From JBDTSW01 sp963758845 (GTDB lineage: Bacteria; Actinomycetota; Thermoleophilia; Solirubrobacterales; 70-9): a stretch of DNA of 64,000 bases. Made by a program: the position numbers and the translations under genes. Positions 1 through 10,425 of the stretch are shown here, piece after piece. Location: NCBI GenBank assembly GCA_963758845.1, contig CAVWWX010000002.1, positions 1 to 64,000 of the forward strand, written 5' to 3'. The notes beneath the pieces were generated by a model, which saw only the letters and a list, made by a program, of their open reading frames with translations, was not told where the DNA came from and made no database searches. The first letter of the stretch is position 1; each line of letters begins with the position of its first letter.

Positions 1-536
1 TTTTGTTCTCCCGCCAACTGGTTCCGTTGATTGCTGTTTGTGTTCACCGGCCCCGTGGGCCTTGGCCTGTATAGCGTGGCTGTGAACTGGGCCGAGATCT
101 GCCTCTATCTCGGTCATTCGATCGGCTGGGCGGTCTTCGAGGACGAAGACACCCTGAACCGAACAGCAGCGGGTCGGATTCTGCGTCGAGCTGCCCTGGG
201 GATGTGTCTACTCGGCCTTCTCGTCCTCGTGTCCGGATTGCTGCTTGTTGCGCCAGTCTTCGGCAACGCGTTTTCGGCAGCCACCACGTCCCTGGCGCTC
301 TTGATTCCTGGGATGGTTGCCCGCAGTCTGGGCTTCGCCGGCGTACAGATCCTCCTGGCGCGGGGAGAGGGCCGTCGGTTTCTGGAATTACGCTGGGGGC
401 GTTAGCGTGCGGGGTGGTCGCATGGACAACCCTTACGCCCCTACTCGGCATCGCGGGGGCGGCCCTTGGATCGAGCATCGCCTATGGAATACAGATGCTG
501 CTGGCTTGGCGGCGCCTGCTATCCGAAGCAGCCTAG
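1..536 (+). pseudogene. Wzx-type polysaccharide flippase, C-terminal part (cut by window edge, frameshifted)
   Basis: Hydrophobic translation with several membrane helices typical of MVIN/Wzx oligosaccharide flippases, which move lipid-linked glycan units across the inner membrane. The frame opening near base 31 carries helices such as GLYSVAVNWAEICLYLG and LLLVAPVFG. Around base 370-390 the similarity moves to another frame (GITLGALACGVVAWTTL, then GIAGAALGSSIAYGIQMLL) and ends at 536. The N-terminal half lies before the window. A single-base change around 380 explains the break. It is followed on the same strand by the epimerase, as expected in a surface-glycan locus. Confidence 0.6.
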
Positions 537-607
537 TCCCCCTCTCCCCTCTCCATTGTCGAAAGCTATGATCGCGCCGGGGAACTCGATCCAAGGGAGT
601 TCATACC

Positions 608-1677
608 TTGACCCAAGGTGGGTTCAACAACCTCGTGGATGATCATCAAGGTGGGAAGAGGGCTGTCCTAGTCGCCGGCGGTGGTGGATTCATCGGAGGG
701 CACTTGGTCAGAGCCCTTCTGGCCAAGGGCCATTTGGTGCGGGCGGTGGACATCAAGCCGACCAAGTCGAATGGCACCAGCTATTCGACGGTGCCGACAA
801 CCGGCAGCTTGACCTGAGACTGCTGGAGTCGTGCCGCGAGGCCGTGCGGGGGACGCGGGAGGCCTACAACCTTCGCGGCCGACATGGGCGGAATCGGCTA
901 CATCGAGGACCACAAGGCCGCGTGCATGCTTTCGGTCCTGATCAATAGCAACCTGCTGCTCGCGGTGAGGGAACAAGAACTGGAGCGCTACTTCTTCTCG
1001 TCATCGGCCTGCGTCTACCCGGTCGACAAGCAGCGCTCATCCGACGTGAAGCCGCTCGCGGAGGGGGATGCCTATCCCGCCCTGCCCGAGGACGGCTATG
1101 GATGGGAAAAGCTCTTCAGCGAGAGGATGTGTCACCACTTCAACGAGGACTTCGGGCTCGAAACCTCGGTCGCCCGTACCACAATGTCTACGGCCCACAT
1201 GGCAAGTTCGATGGAGGGCGAGAAAAAGCTCCGGCGGCGATCTGCCGCAAGGTCGCCAAGGCGAAACTCTCCGGAGTGCACGAGATCGAGATCTGGGGCG
1301 ATGGCGAGCAAACCCGGAGCTTCATGTACATCGATGACTGCGTCGGGGAACGCTGATGATCTGGAGAGCGGCAACCCCGACCCGATCAACCTCGGCTAGC
1401 GCGAGCTGCGTCACGATCAACCAGCTGGTGGACATCGTCGAGGAGATCGCCGGAGTCAAGCTCGAGCGCAAGCTACAACCTCGACGCCCCCAAGGGGGTG
1501 AAGGGCCGCAACAGCGACAACACGCTGATCAAAGAGCGTTTCGGCTGGGAGCCCGGGGTCTCGCTGAGAGACGGTCTCTCTCGGACCTATCATTGGATCC
1601 ATGAGTGCCTACAGGCGCCGGACCAGAGGCGTAGCAAGGACCAAGCGAGCACACATAGCGCCCGCATTCATACCTAG
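608..1677 (+). pseudogene. GDP-mannose 3,5-epimerase-like NAD-dependent epimerase/dehydratase (multiply frameshifted)
   Basis: Extended SDR nucleotide-sugar epimerase. The N-terminal Rossmann motif VAGGGGFIGGHL lies near residue 25. The segment MGGIGYIEDHKA, the active-site region FFSSSACVYP, a YGWEK catalytic Tyr/Lys pair and the block GGREKAPAAICRKV followed by IWGDGEQTRSFMYIDDC are the signature of the GDP-mannose 3,5-epimerase subgroup. The pieces lie in different frames (608-817, 884-1200, 1180-1356, 1400-1500, 1510-1677), so at least five indels interrupt it while conservation is continuous. The TTG at 608 is a weak start; a GTG follows in frame. It would supply a GDP-hexose for the nearby glycosyltransferases. 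Confidence 0.72.
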
Positions 1678-1735
1678 GAACGGGCCCGGCCTCAAGGCCC
1701 CAGGAATTCGCACATGAGACTTCTTTAAACGCTCT

Positions 1736-3155
1736 ATGAGTTCCTTTCGCTCAATCGTTCTCGCTAGCGCGCTCGCTTTAGCAACCGGGTTTCTGGTGGC
1801 CAGCTCAGGAGTCGGTCTCGGCATTGCGGTCGGGCTGGTCGGCGGCACGTTGCTTGTGGCTAGCCTGGCACTATTCGCCGAAGGGTCCAGTTTTCGGGTC
1901 GAGATTCCCTTTACCCTCCTGCTTCTGTCGACCGTGGTGTGGCGGGTACGCGACGCGAGTGCCCTGGCGTCCACTCCCCTTGACGCGGCCGGAGGGCTCC
2001 GCGTCTTGCTCGTTGCGACCGCGCTCGGCCTGGCTCTGTTTGCCTTTGTTGACCGCCGGCCGCGCCGCCGTTGGGGAGCGGGAGTGGCTGCCTATGCTGC
2101 GTACTGTGCGGCGGTCTATCTCGCGATTCCGGTTTCCAGTGACTACGCCCTCACTGCCTACCGAGCCCTCGAGCTGACCGCAATCCTGGTTGTGATCTTG
2201 ATCGCCCTGAGAAGCGAACCAGACGCGTTTCCCCGCATTGCGCGGGTCCCTCTACATTTTCCTCTTCCTGAGTCTGGTGGCCGTCTGGATAGGTCTTGCC
2301 CTGGCCCCGGGGGTAGCACTGGTGCCAACTGACACCTACGGAAGCTTCGACTCTCCATTTGGCGCTCGCCTGACTGGAGTCTTTCCGGTTCTGAGCGAAA
2401 ATAGCGCAGGCTTTATTGCGGTAATCGTGTGCCTCTGGAGCGTCGCAGCTCTCCTCTCTCCGGGAAGCATCTGAAGAGGCGATTGGCCTGGGCCGGAGTG
2501 TTGCTGGGACTTGTCACTATCGTCGCGACGCAGTATCGGACTGCATATGTTGCGTTCGCGATCGGCCTCCTGATCCTCGTCGGATTTCAACGTCGTCGGT
2601 GGTTGGCCCCTGCGGCGGCTCTCGCTGTCGCCATCACGCTGCTTGGGGACCGAGCATCGTCCAGAACTTGCAGGGTGTCGCCCTGCGCGGCCAGACCGTT
2701 GAGATAGCAGGCTCACTTGGGGGACGCACGGTCTGGTGGGGCAAGGCCATCGAAGTTTGGCACGATTCCCCAGTAATCGGCAAGGGCCTGCTTACAGCGA
2801 CCCGATTCGAGGTTCTGGAGCCGCTCGGGTACACGGAGACTTCTACGATTCATTCATCATGGGTGGAATCCCTGGTCGGAACTGGCGTGGTAGGAGCCGC
2901 CCTATTATTGACCGCGGTGGTGGCTACTGGAATTAGAGCCTTCCGGAAAGGGCTTTATGTGTCAGCCACGCTTTGGGCCGTTCTTCGTGCGTCAGATCAA
3001 TCTCAGGTGAGTCATTCGAGGTTGCAGGAATCGGTGCGATCTTGTTCATATTTCTCGCGGCCTGGGTATTCTCACACAGCCATGGTGGTGACGATTCGGC
3101 AATGCTGAGTCCGTTCGTCCGCCCCGCACCGCCCCTCCGTGGGTTTCCAGCGTGA
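1736..3155 (+). pseudogene. O-antigen ligase/polymerase (Wzy/WaaL-like) membrane protein, frameshifted
   Basis: Polytopic membrane protein of about 470 residues when the frames are joined. An ATG at 1736 opens a run of helices (IVLASALALATGFLVASSG onward). Later frames hold further helices (2238-2474, 2429-2640), then a loop with AIEVWHDSPVIGKGLLTATRFE and the STIHSSWVESLVGTG segment typical of the C-terminal part of O-antigen ligase family proteins, ending with GIGAILFIFLAAWVFS near 3080. At least four frame changes split it. The role would be polymerisation or ligation of the glycan in the cytoplasmic membrane. Family assignment rests on topology and the HDSPVIGKG-type loop. Confidence 0.6.
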
Positions 3156-3219
3156 GCGTGCCGTACCCAGGAGCACACGTGAGAAGGTCTGGCCGGTTGG
3201 ACCTGTGCCGGCGGGCCAG

Positions 3220-3315
3220 CTATAGCCCCAGTGTCTTCGCGATGATGTTCCGCTGGATCTCCGAGGTCCCACCGTGGATCGTAGACACGAGCGTCTGACG
3301 CACCAACCGCGCCAT
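3220..3315 (-). pseudogene. Acyl-CoA dehydrogenase 3'-end remnant, copy 1
   Basis: On the minus strand an ATG at 3315 opens 31 codons ending in a stop at 3220: MARLVRQTLVSTIHGGTSEI followed by QRNIIAKTLGL. This nearly matches the last 30 residues of the acyl-CoA dehydrogenase at 8209-9351, stop codon included. It begins 7 nt after the TylF-like gene stops, and no other dehydrogenase sequence precedes it. It is a displaced gene end, not a gene. Confidence 0.85.
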
Positions 3316-3322
3316 GAGCAGA

Positions 3323-4187
3323 CTACTGCCGTTTGTGCACGAGGGTCACTGTCTCCGGGGCCTTCACGGTATAGCCGAGCGAGCTTCCCAGCCCCCTTCA
3401 CGAGGAATGAGGCCCAGCCCGGTGCCAGCCCCGATCAGTCCAGGCGGGTCGAGGGCTAGTCTGCTCCGCCACCACGTCTCGTCAAAGAACAGGCTGGCGA
3501 TCTCCATGTGGGGTGCCTCATGGGTAGCGAAACAGGTCCCGTCGGCGAGCAACGGCCAAAGATACTCCACACATGGCTCAAGCGATTCTCGGAGATCAAC
3601 ATCTGCAAACACAAATATGCAGGGCTTCCGAAAGCTAGGGAGCGTCGACTGAAAATAGCCGACGTTGAACGTACACAGTCAACCGCGCCGTACCGTGACA
3701 CGGTCACCTTTACTTCTAGAGACCCCATGCCCGGTTCCCGCTTCATACGTATGGATTTCGCCCCAATGTACCACCCGGTGTGCCCGATCACTCTCCGACG
3801 GTTCGGGTAGGCCCTGGAATGAGTCGAACACCTCCATCTCCCTGCCGCAGAGCGCAGCAACCGGGACAGACTGGCTGCACTTCCCCCCTTGTAAGACCCA
3901 CACTCAACGATGCAACCCTCAACCGAAGGTGGGACTTGCAGAATCTGAGTCGCCATAAAGAGATGTTCGACGAAGTTCGATCCAGACGTCACTCGAACGT
4001 TGTTGCGGATGAACCTGACGACAAGCGCGCACTTCTGTAAGAAGCCCACGCCATACTGTCTGCCGGTATCGCCCCGAAAGAAGGTCCGTAACGTTACGGG
4101 GCAACTTGCGAGCAAGAGCACGATCCTGTATAGCGATAGCTTCACCTGCGCGTTGAGTTCTCGTGTTGGGGAAACCGCTGCGTTCAC
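3323..4187 (-). pseudogene. TylF/MycF-family O-methyltransferase-like protein (frameshifted)
   Basis: SAM-dependent methyltransferase of the macrocin-O-methyltransferase family, which methylates sugar hydroxyls. The GTG at 4187 opens about 110 residues ending in VECGSYKGGSAASLSRLL (SAM-binding loop). The next block, EVFDSFQGLPEP, is in another frame (3679-3903). The metal-site region FADVDLRESLEPCVEYLWPLL is in a third (3364-3612), and the end reads YTVKAPETVTLVHKRQ to a stop at 3323. At least three indels. Its GTG start overlaps the stop of dehydrogenase remnant 2, and remnant 1 begins 7 nt after its stop. Local GC is lower than in the surroundings. Confidence 0.7.
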
Positions 4188-4400
4188 AAGCCTAGAGTCT
4201 TGGCAGTGATGTTGCTCCGATCTCGGAAGTACCGCCGCAGATTATCGAGATCGGCGTCCCATCGCACCAGTTGCTCCTGTCATGATGAGACGAGCAGCGT
4301 AGCGCCCATCATCTGCGTCATTCCGGAGCCACCGTCCGACCTCGACCACCGCCGCGCCATCTGGATCTCGCCCGCCTGATCCTCGATCAGCCGCCCGGCC
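4184..4400 (-). pseudogene. Acyl-CoA dehydrogenase 3'-end remnant, copy 2 (degenerate)
   Basis: Read on the minus strand, with one or two indels, this gives MTQMMG at 4321-4304, a scrambled stretch, then LVR, GGTSEI and SNITAKTLGL with a stop at 4184-4186. This matches MQMMGGYG, LVR, GGTSEI and RNIIAKTLGL of the dehydrogenase at 8209-9351. Similarity upstream of 4321 is weak and the 5' limit is approximate. The final TGA overlaps the GTG start of the TylF-like gene. It differs more from the full gene than copies 1 and 3 do. Confidence 0.65.
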
Positions 4401-4529
4401 GGGCAGAATTCGCCAGCGGCGAACAGGCAAGAGTAGGTTGCAGAATCACAAATGCCCTAATTAATCTGCCGCTTCGCACGTACTCCGCGGCTCGGGGCGG
4501 GCCTATCGTTCATCCGCCAGGTTCACACC

Positions 4530-5364
4530 GTGAAGTCCAAGATGCTCTCCGCAATCATCGTCGCCTACAAGACCCCGAAGGAGCTCGCCGCGCCGTGGCT
4601 TCGCTCGGAGCCAGGGCGGCCGCCAGACGAGATCATCGTCGTCGACAACGGCGCGGCGGAGGGGGCCAGTTCCCGCCAAGCTGGATGAACGAAGCCGGGT
4701 CGAGCGGCCCGTCGAATCTAGGCTACGGGGCAGGTTGCAATCTAGGCTGCCGGATCGCCACCGGTGAGGACCTCCTGTTCCTGAACGCGGACGTCGTCCT
4801 CGATCCCGGCCGCAACAGGCGATGGTCGAGCGACTCCACAGTCGACTCGCGGTCGCCGTCGTCGGGCCGCGGGTCCTGTCCGGTGGCGGCTGTCAGCCCT
4901 CCGCACGGACGTTCCCAAGCTCCGCACCGGGCTGCTCGGCCGGCGCTCGCTACTCACCCGCCTGATCCTCGGCGGGCGGCTCTCCCGCCGAGTTTCGCCA
5001 CTCGCGCGGCGGGGGGGACGGGTGGACTGGGTCCGGGCGCATGCATGCTGGTCCGCCCTCGGCCTCGAGGAGGTCGGAGGCTTCGACGAGGGTTACTGGA
5101 TGTACTGGGAGGATGCCGACCTCTGCCGAGGCTGGTCGAGCGGCTGGGCGGTTCATTTCGAGCCCGGCGGCGTCGTCCACCACGCCGGCGGGGCAAGCGG
5201 GACGAGCGAGCGGACGATCAGGGCGTTCCACGAGTCGGCGGCGCGGTTTGCCTCACAACACATCGCCACTTCGGGAATGGCACGTTCCCGCGATCCGCGC
5301 AGTGCTTCGGGCTCGAGCCTGGCTCGCGCTGCGCATGTTCCGCCAGGCCAGCGAACGTCGCTGA
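4530..5364 (+). pseudogene. Family 2 glycosyltransferase, rhamnosyltransferase-like (frameshifted)
   Basis: GT-A glycosyltransferase. The GTG at 4530 opens MKSKMLSAIIVAYKTPKEL, the usual N-terminal strand. The nucleotide-binding region (IIVVDN), NLGYGAGCNLGCRIATGEDLLFLNADVVLDPG, and the acceptor block EEVGGFDEGYWMYWEDADLC with VHHAGGAS follow in other frames. The last frame ends with VLRARAWLALRMFRQASERR at 5364. The order and motifs are those of WbbL-like transferases that add sugars to lipid-linked oligosaccharides. At least four indels interrupt it. The family 4 transferase follows after 21 nt. Confidence 0.72.
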
Positions 5365-5385
5365 GTCGAAGCACCGCGTGCTGCC

Positions 5386-6498
5386 TTGAACGGCACCGTT
5401 CTCGTCATCGACGCATTGTCCGCGCGATTCGGCGGCACGGGATACGCGGTGATCGAGCTCAGGGCAGGGTCGCCCAGCGGAGCGACGTGGAGCGCGTTCA
5501 CGTCGTGGCGCAGCCGGGCTCTTGGTGGAGCGCGGGCTGCGTCGCCGCGCCGGGGTTCACCTCGTCACGCCCCGCTCTCGGCCGGCGACCGAACTGCCCG
5601 GCGTATCGCGTGGGAGGGGGTCCGGCTGCCGCGAGTGGCCTCGCAGGTCGGCGCCGACGCCCTGGTGACCACGTCGGGCATGCTGTGCCGCCTCCCGGGC
5701 TGCCCGGTGATCTCGTTGCTCTCAAATCCGGTGCCCTTCATCGATCGACGGACCTTTGGCAGCTGGCTTCGGCGTTGGCCATCGCCCACACGTCCCGGCA
5801 TGCGCGAGCGGTCTACGTACCAACCCGGTACATGGGTGAGCTCGTCGGGTTCGGGCGAACGTCAAGGTGGTGCCATGGGGAATCGACCACGCCCTCTTTC
5901 ATCCAGGCGACACGCCCGGGCGAGGAGATGCTCTACGTCTCGGACTTTTATCCCCACAAGCGACACGACCTGGTCCTCGCCGCGTGGCGACGCCTGTCGC
6001 CCCCGCGCCCGGTCCTCCGCTTCATCGGCAACCCCGAGGTGGCGCCGGCTTGATTCGAGCGCATTCGCGCGGATCGCTGCAGACGATGGCGTCCAGGTCG
6101 ATGGGCGCGTCTCGCTGGACGGACTGGTGAACGCCTACCGGCGGGCCCGAGTGCTCGTGATGGCATCCGAGCGCGAGAGCTTCTCGATGCCGGTCGCCGA
6201 GGCCCTCGCTTGCGGGGTTCCCGTGATCGTGCGGGACCTGCCGTCGCTTCGCGAGACCGCCGGCCCCGGGGCGCTCGTCGTCGGCGGAGATGACCCGGAC
6301 CGGTGGGCGAAGGCCATTGGCCGGGCGGTCCACGACGATAGCGCTGCATGCGTCGCTGCGGGAGGCCGGCCTCGCCATGCCCGACCGCTTTCGTGGGAGC
6401 GGTTCGCGGAGGAGATCGTTAGAGACTCCCTGGGAAGAGTCCGCGCTGCAGGAGGTAGGGAGGCCTCGAACTCGTGCTTGGAGCACATCCGGACGTGA
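5386..6498 (+). pseudogene. Family 4 glycosyltransferase (frameshifted)
   Basis: GT-B retaining glycosyltransferase. A TTG at 5386 opens NGTVLVIDALSARFGGTGYA. The middle frames give GADALVTTSGMLCRLPGCPV, AVYVPTRYMGELVGF and VPWGIDHALFHPGD. The C-terminal half reads EEMLYVSDFYPHKRHDLVL, then RVSLDGLVNAYRRARVLVMA and the donor-site block SFSMPVAEALACGVPVIV, ending at 6498. The last third is intact in one frame. At least four indels lie upstream. It would extend the glycan from a nucleotide-sugar donor in the cytoplasm. Confidence 0.75.
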
Positions 6499-7444
6499 CG
6501 GTGTGATACCCACCCGCAACCGGTGGGCATTGCTGGAGCGGGCACTTCGCTCGGTGCTGGAGCAGGAGGACCTGGACCGTGGAGGTGATCGTCGTGGACG
6601 ACGCCTCGGACGAAGCTGCGCCGGACCTTCCCGGATTGCGGGAGGCCCGGGTGCGGGGGTCCGCTCTCGAGCGCCGAGCGCGGGGTCTCGGCCGCACGGA
6701 ACGCCGGCCTGCGAGCAAGCCGGGGCGCCATGGATTGGCTTTCTGGATGACGACGACCTCTGGGCCCCGGAGCGCTTCGCGACGCTCCTCGATACGGCCG
6801 AAACGGCGGGGCCGGATGGGTCTACTCGAGCGCGTTGATTGTTGACACCAGCTCTGCGGCCGCTGGCGGTCGGTCCCGGCGCCCGAACCCAGGACGCTCC
6901 TTGAACGGCTCGTGCGCGAGAACGTGATACCCGGCTGGCGGCTCGAACGCCATCTTCCGCACGTCAGCTGCTTGAGAACTGCCGCAACGGCTTCGACGAG
7001 AGCTTCGCCTTCCCCGCCGACTGGGGGCTGTGGCTGCGGCTTTCGCAGGTCGAGCCGGCGGCGGTGGTGAGCGAGCCGCTGGTCGCCTACTACCAGCATC
7101 CGCGGAGCTGGTCGCTGAACCCCGATCCCGCAGTCCATCGAGAGATCGACCAGCTGCCGATAAAGCATGCCGCGATCGTCGAGCGCCTGAACGGACGCAT
7201 CGGCCGTGCAGGCCTAGATCGTTACCTCGCACACGGCCTCTGGTGGTCGGGGTTCCGCGTCGCCGCTGCCCGCAGCTATCTCACGGCGGGATTTCGCAAC
7301 CGCGACCCAGCCGCGCTGTTCGTGCCCCCGGGGGCCCTCCTGACGCCCGAGATGGCGAGCCGCCTGCGGCTGACGAAGCCCATTCCCCGAGAGGCCCGAC
7401 TGGCTGAGGCGCTTTGCCGTGACAGCCCCAGCGAGGGGCGATGA
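6474..7444 (+). pseudogene. Family 2 glycosyltransferase, paralogue A (frameshifted)
   Basis: A GTG at 6474 overlaps the end of the previous gene and, across one indel, gives PDVTV then IPTRNRWALLERALRSVLEQ. EVIVVDDASDE, a FLDDDDLWAPERF block (DXD nucleotide site) and DWGLWLRLSQVEP follow in other frames. The last 126 codons (7064-7444) are open and read VSEPLVAYYQHPRSWSLNPD to FVPPGALLTPEMASRLRLTK. The layout matches the three transferases at 9471-12520, so it is a paralogue. At least three indels. Confidence 0.7.
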
Positions 7445-8208
7445 TATGCGGTGAGTGCGCGGCCTTGGCTGACTGACGCCCCGGAGCCTTGCGGGCCACC
7501 GTCCTCGCTTCGCAGGTCGGTGAACGATGGCCTCTCCGACTTGCGCGAGCATCCCGTGTGATCACTCAGTGGCTGAGAGAGCGGCATCACCAAACGCTCA
7601 AAGAGCGCCGGTTGTCAAGAACAAGACAGGCGGAAGCCCTCGGGGGCGAGAAGCCCGCTCTCAGCGACATTGCGGGTTCCTACCGGTGTGTTGCGCGATG
7701 ACCCTTGCATTCAGTCGGCACGCCGGAACCGCAATCGGTACTCCATCTCGGAGTCGCTGGCGCGGCAGAAGATCAGACGGCTCGAGCTCGCCAGCGGCGC
7801 GACCCCCGAAACGCGGGGGCGCGGCTGGATGCGCAACGCCACCATCCGTGCCTCCGAGCGCGAGCCGGCAGGCCAAGCCGAAGCCGCCAGCGCCGCACGA
7901 TCAGCGCCTGGCAAGCAGAGCGACCGCCCAGGAGGAAGAGGCGCGAGCGTCACACCGGGGTGCGCATCAAACATTCCTCGAGGGCAAAGCAGCGCGGCAT
8001 GAACCCTAGCCCCTGACGTCTGCGCTTTGCTTCCTCAGCCGCTCGCGCCGCCACTAACCGTCCCACGGGAGCACCTACCCGGCAAGACCGCACTTGACTT
8101 TCATCCGTCAGGCGGCGCCTAGATGGAGCGCCTTGGCTTACAGGTCACGACAACTACCGATAGGCGCCGGGCCTCCGCTGCCTCACGTTGGAGGCCCGAG
8201 CCCCCCAC
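7445..8208. other. Stretch without a recognisable gene
   Basis: About 760 bases between the glycosyltransferase and the 3' end of the acyl-CoA dehydrogenase. Several open frames cross it (for example 7527-8009), but they are Arg/Ser/Pro-rich, overlap one another on both strands and show no recognisable motif. No tRNA-like fold or clear terminator was found. It may be decayed coding sequence like its neighbourhood. Confidence 0.4.
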
Positions 8209-9351
8209 CTACAGCCCCAGCGTCTTCGCGATGATGTTGCGCTGGATCTCGGAGGTGCCGCCGTAGATGGTCGAGACGAGGGTCTGGCGGACGAGGCGCT
8301 CCATGTCGTACTCGGAGGAGTAGCCGTAGCCGCCCATCATCTGCATCCCGCCGAGCGCGGCGCGCTGGGCGGCCTCGGTGACGAAGAGCTTCACCATCGA
8401 GGCCTCGCGGGGGAGCATCCGGTCGGGGTCTTCGTCGACCTTGGCCGCGACCCAGTAGGTCATCAGGCGCGCCGCCTCGAGCTCGGTGGCGATGTCGGCG
8501 AGGCGGTGCTGGAGCGCCTGGAACGAGCCGATCGGGCGGCCGAACTGCTTGCGCTCCTTGACGTAGGCGAGGGCGTCGTCGAAGGCGCGCTCGCCGATCC
8601 CGAGCATGATCGCGGCGAGGATCAGGCGCTCGACGTTGAGGCCGGCCATGAGCTGGGTCCAGCCCTGGTCGACCTCGCCGAGCACGGCGTCGGCGGGCGA
8701 CCTCGCAGTCGGTGAGGTAGAGGTAGTTGGTCTCGCGCCCGCCGAGGGTGTCGATCGGCTTGATCTCCATCTGCGCGTTGTCGGTGGGGACGAAGATCAT
8801 CGAGAGGCCCTCGTGCTTGGACTCGCCCTTGGTGGTGCGGCAGACGACGAGGACGTGGTCGGAGATGTGGGCGTTCGAGCAGAAGACCTTCTGGCCGTTG
8901 AGGACGTAGCCGCCGTTGACGCGCTCGGCGGTGGTGGTGAGCGAGCCGACGTCGGAGCCGGCCTCGGGCTCGGTCATCGCGATCGCCTCGACCGATCCGT
9001 TGGCGATGCCGCCGAGGATCTTCGCCTTCTGCTCGTCGGTGCCGAAGCGCTCGGGGCGCCGGCGACGATCAGGGTGGTGCCGTAGCCGCCGATCGGGGCG
9101 AGGCCGCGGGAGGTCTCCTCCATGAAGATGCAGGCGTCGACCATGCCGCCGCCCGAGCCGCCGACCTCCTCGTCGATGGTGACGCCGAGCCAGCCGAGCT
9201 CGGCCATCTTCGAGTAGATCTCGGCCGAGTGGGCCTCGGTGTAGCCGTCGGTGAGGCGCTCGCGCTGCTCCTGGGTGCCGCACTCGCGCTGGCAGAAGTC
9301 GCGGATCGCGGCGGCGAAGTCGGTCTGCTCGTCGGTGAAGGAGAAGTCCAT
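8209..9351 (-). CDS. Acyl-CoA dehydrogenase (two frame changes)
   Basis: FAD-dependent acyl-CoA dehydrogenase, the first oxidation step of beta-oxidation type pathways, about 380 residues. The ATG at 9351 gives MDFSFTDEQTDFAAAIRDF, then the N-terminal helical domain. The middle has VEAIAMTEPEAGSDVGSLTT (substrate/FAD loop), YVLNGQKVFCSNAHISDH and a beta domain. The C-terminal part has LADIATELEAARLMTYWVAA, QMMGGYGYSSEYDMERLVRQ and GGTSEIQRNIIAKTLGL with a stop at 8209. Frame changes lie near 9060 (a short C/G run) and near 8700; both look like single-base errors. Three partial copies of its 3' end lie at 3220, 4184 and 18592, all in this orientation. Confidence 0.82.
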
Positions 9352-9470
9352 CGGCGCGGCAGCGTACCCGGTGGGCTGCGACTAGAGAAGCTTCGACAAC
9401 TGCACTAGCATCGGAGAACAGGCCAACCCGATCGCAGGGGCTGCGCCGGCCTCGCATTGGGGGAACCGTC

Positions 9471-10425
9471 TTGACACCTGAGATCACGGTCATAATCCCT
9501 ACCCGGGACCGTTGTCGGCTCCTGTTCACCGCTCTCGCGAGCGCGCTTCGCCAGCAGGACGTGGAGCTCGAGATCATCGTTGTAGACGATGGTTCGCGCG
9601 ACGAAACCAATGCGCCGAGCTTGCGCGCGTCAGCGACCCGCGTCTTCGTGTACTTCGGCATCCAACCTCGCTTGGAGTCGCCGAAGCCCGCAACCGAGGT
9701 CTTCGGGAAGCCCGGGGATCCTGGGTCGCGTTTCTCGATGACGATGACGTCTGGGCCCCGAACAAGCTACGGGTGCAGCTCGACAAGGCCGCCGAGCAAG
9801 GGGCCTCGTTCGTTTTCTGCTCGATGGTGGCCTTCGACGAGCGGCACGGGATCGGGGCGGCGGCTAGCCGCGTCTGCCCCCAACGCTTCCCTCGGTGATC
9901 CTCAACGCAACGTCGTCCCGGCCCCTCAACGCTCATCGCCAAGTCGGAGCTGGTGCGCCAAGTCGGAGCGCGTTCGACACGAATCTGTCCATGATCGCCG
10001 ACTGGGATTCTGGATCAGGCTCGCCGCCGCTGGGACGGCGCGGCGTGCGAGGAGATCCTGGCCGGCTACCGGCTACACCAGGGGAACATGCTGGCGACGA
10101 TCGACGCATCGCGAGTTGCGCGGAGTACAAGCACCTGGCCGCCAAGTACGGCACCGAGCAGCGCGCATACGGGCTCACTACAGCCCGCCCTCGCCTACTT
10201 CCATCGCCGAAACGGGCGCCGCTTGGCGGCCTCGCGATATTACCTCGCCGCTGCGCTTAGGAGGCGGCGACTGTCAGGCATGCTCTCGTGCCCTCGGCGT
10301 GCTGCTCGGGGAGCGAGCGATGGCATTGCCGGGTCGGAAACGAGGTCGGCAGATCTCGGAGCCCGAATGGCTCCACCCTCCCGAGGCCCCGAACGTTGCA
10401 ACTTCGCGCCCTGGGCACGCCTTGA
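9471..10425 (+). pseudogene. Family 2 glycosyltransferase, paralogue B (frameshifted)
   Basis: The TTG at 9471 gives MTPEITVIIPTRDRCRLLFT and VELEIIVVDDGSRDE. The next frame has DPRLRVLRHPTSLGVAEARN and GSWVAFLDDDDVWAPNKLRV. Later frames give FDTNLSMIADWD, EEILAGYRLHQGNML and NGRRLAASRYYLAAALR. One frame ends with a TGA at 10425 that overlaps the TTG start of the next paralogue by 4 nt. At least five indels. It is the first of three tandem copies of one transferase type. Acceptor and donor are unknown. Confidence 0.7.

Noticed and set aside
7445..8208. Possible genes in the gap before the acyl-CoA dehydrogenase
   Set aside because: Open frames overlap on both strands, and none shows a recognisable motif or start.
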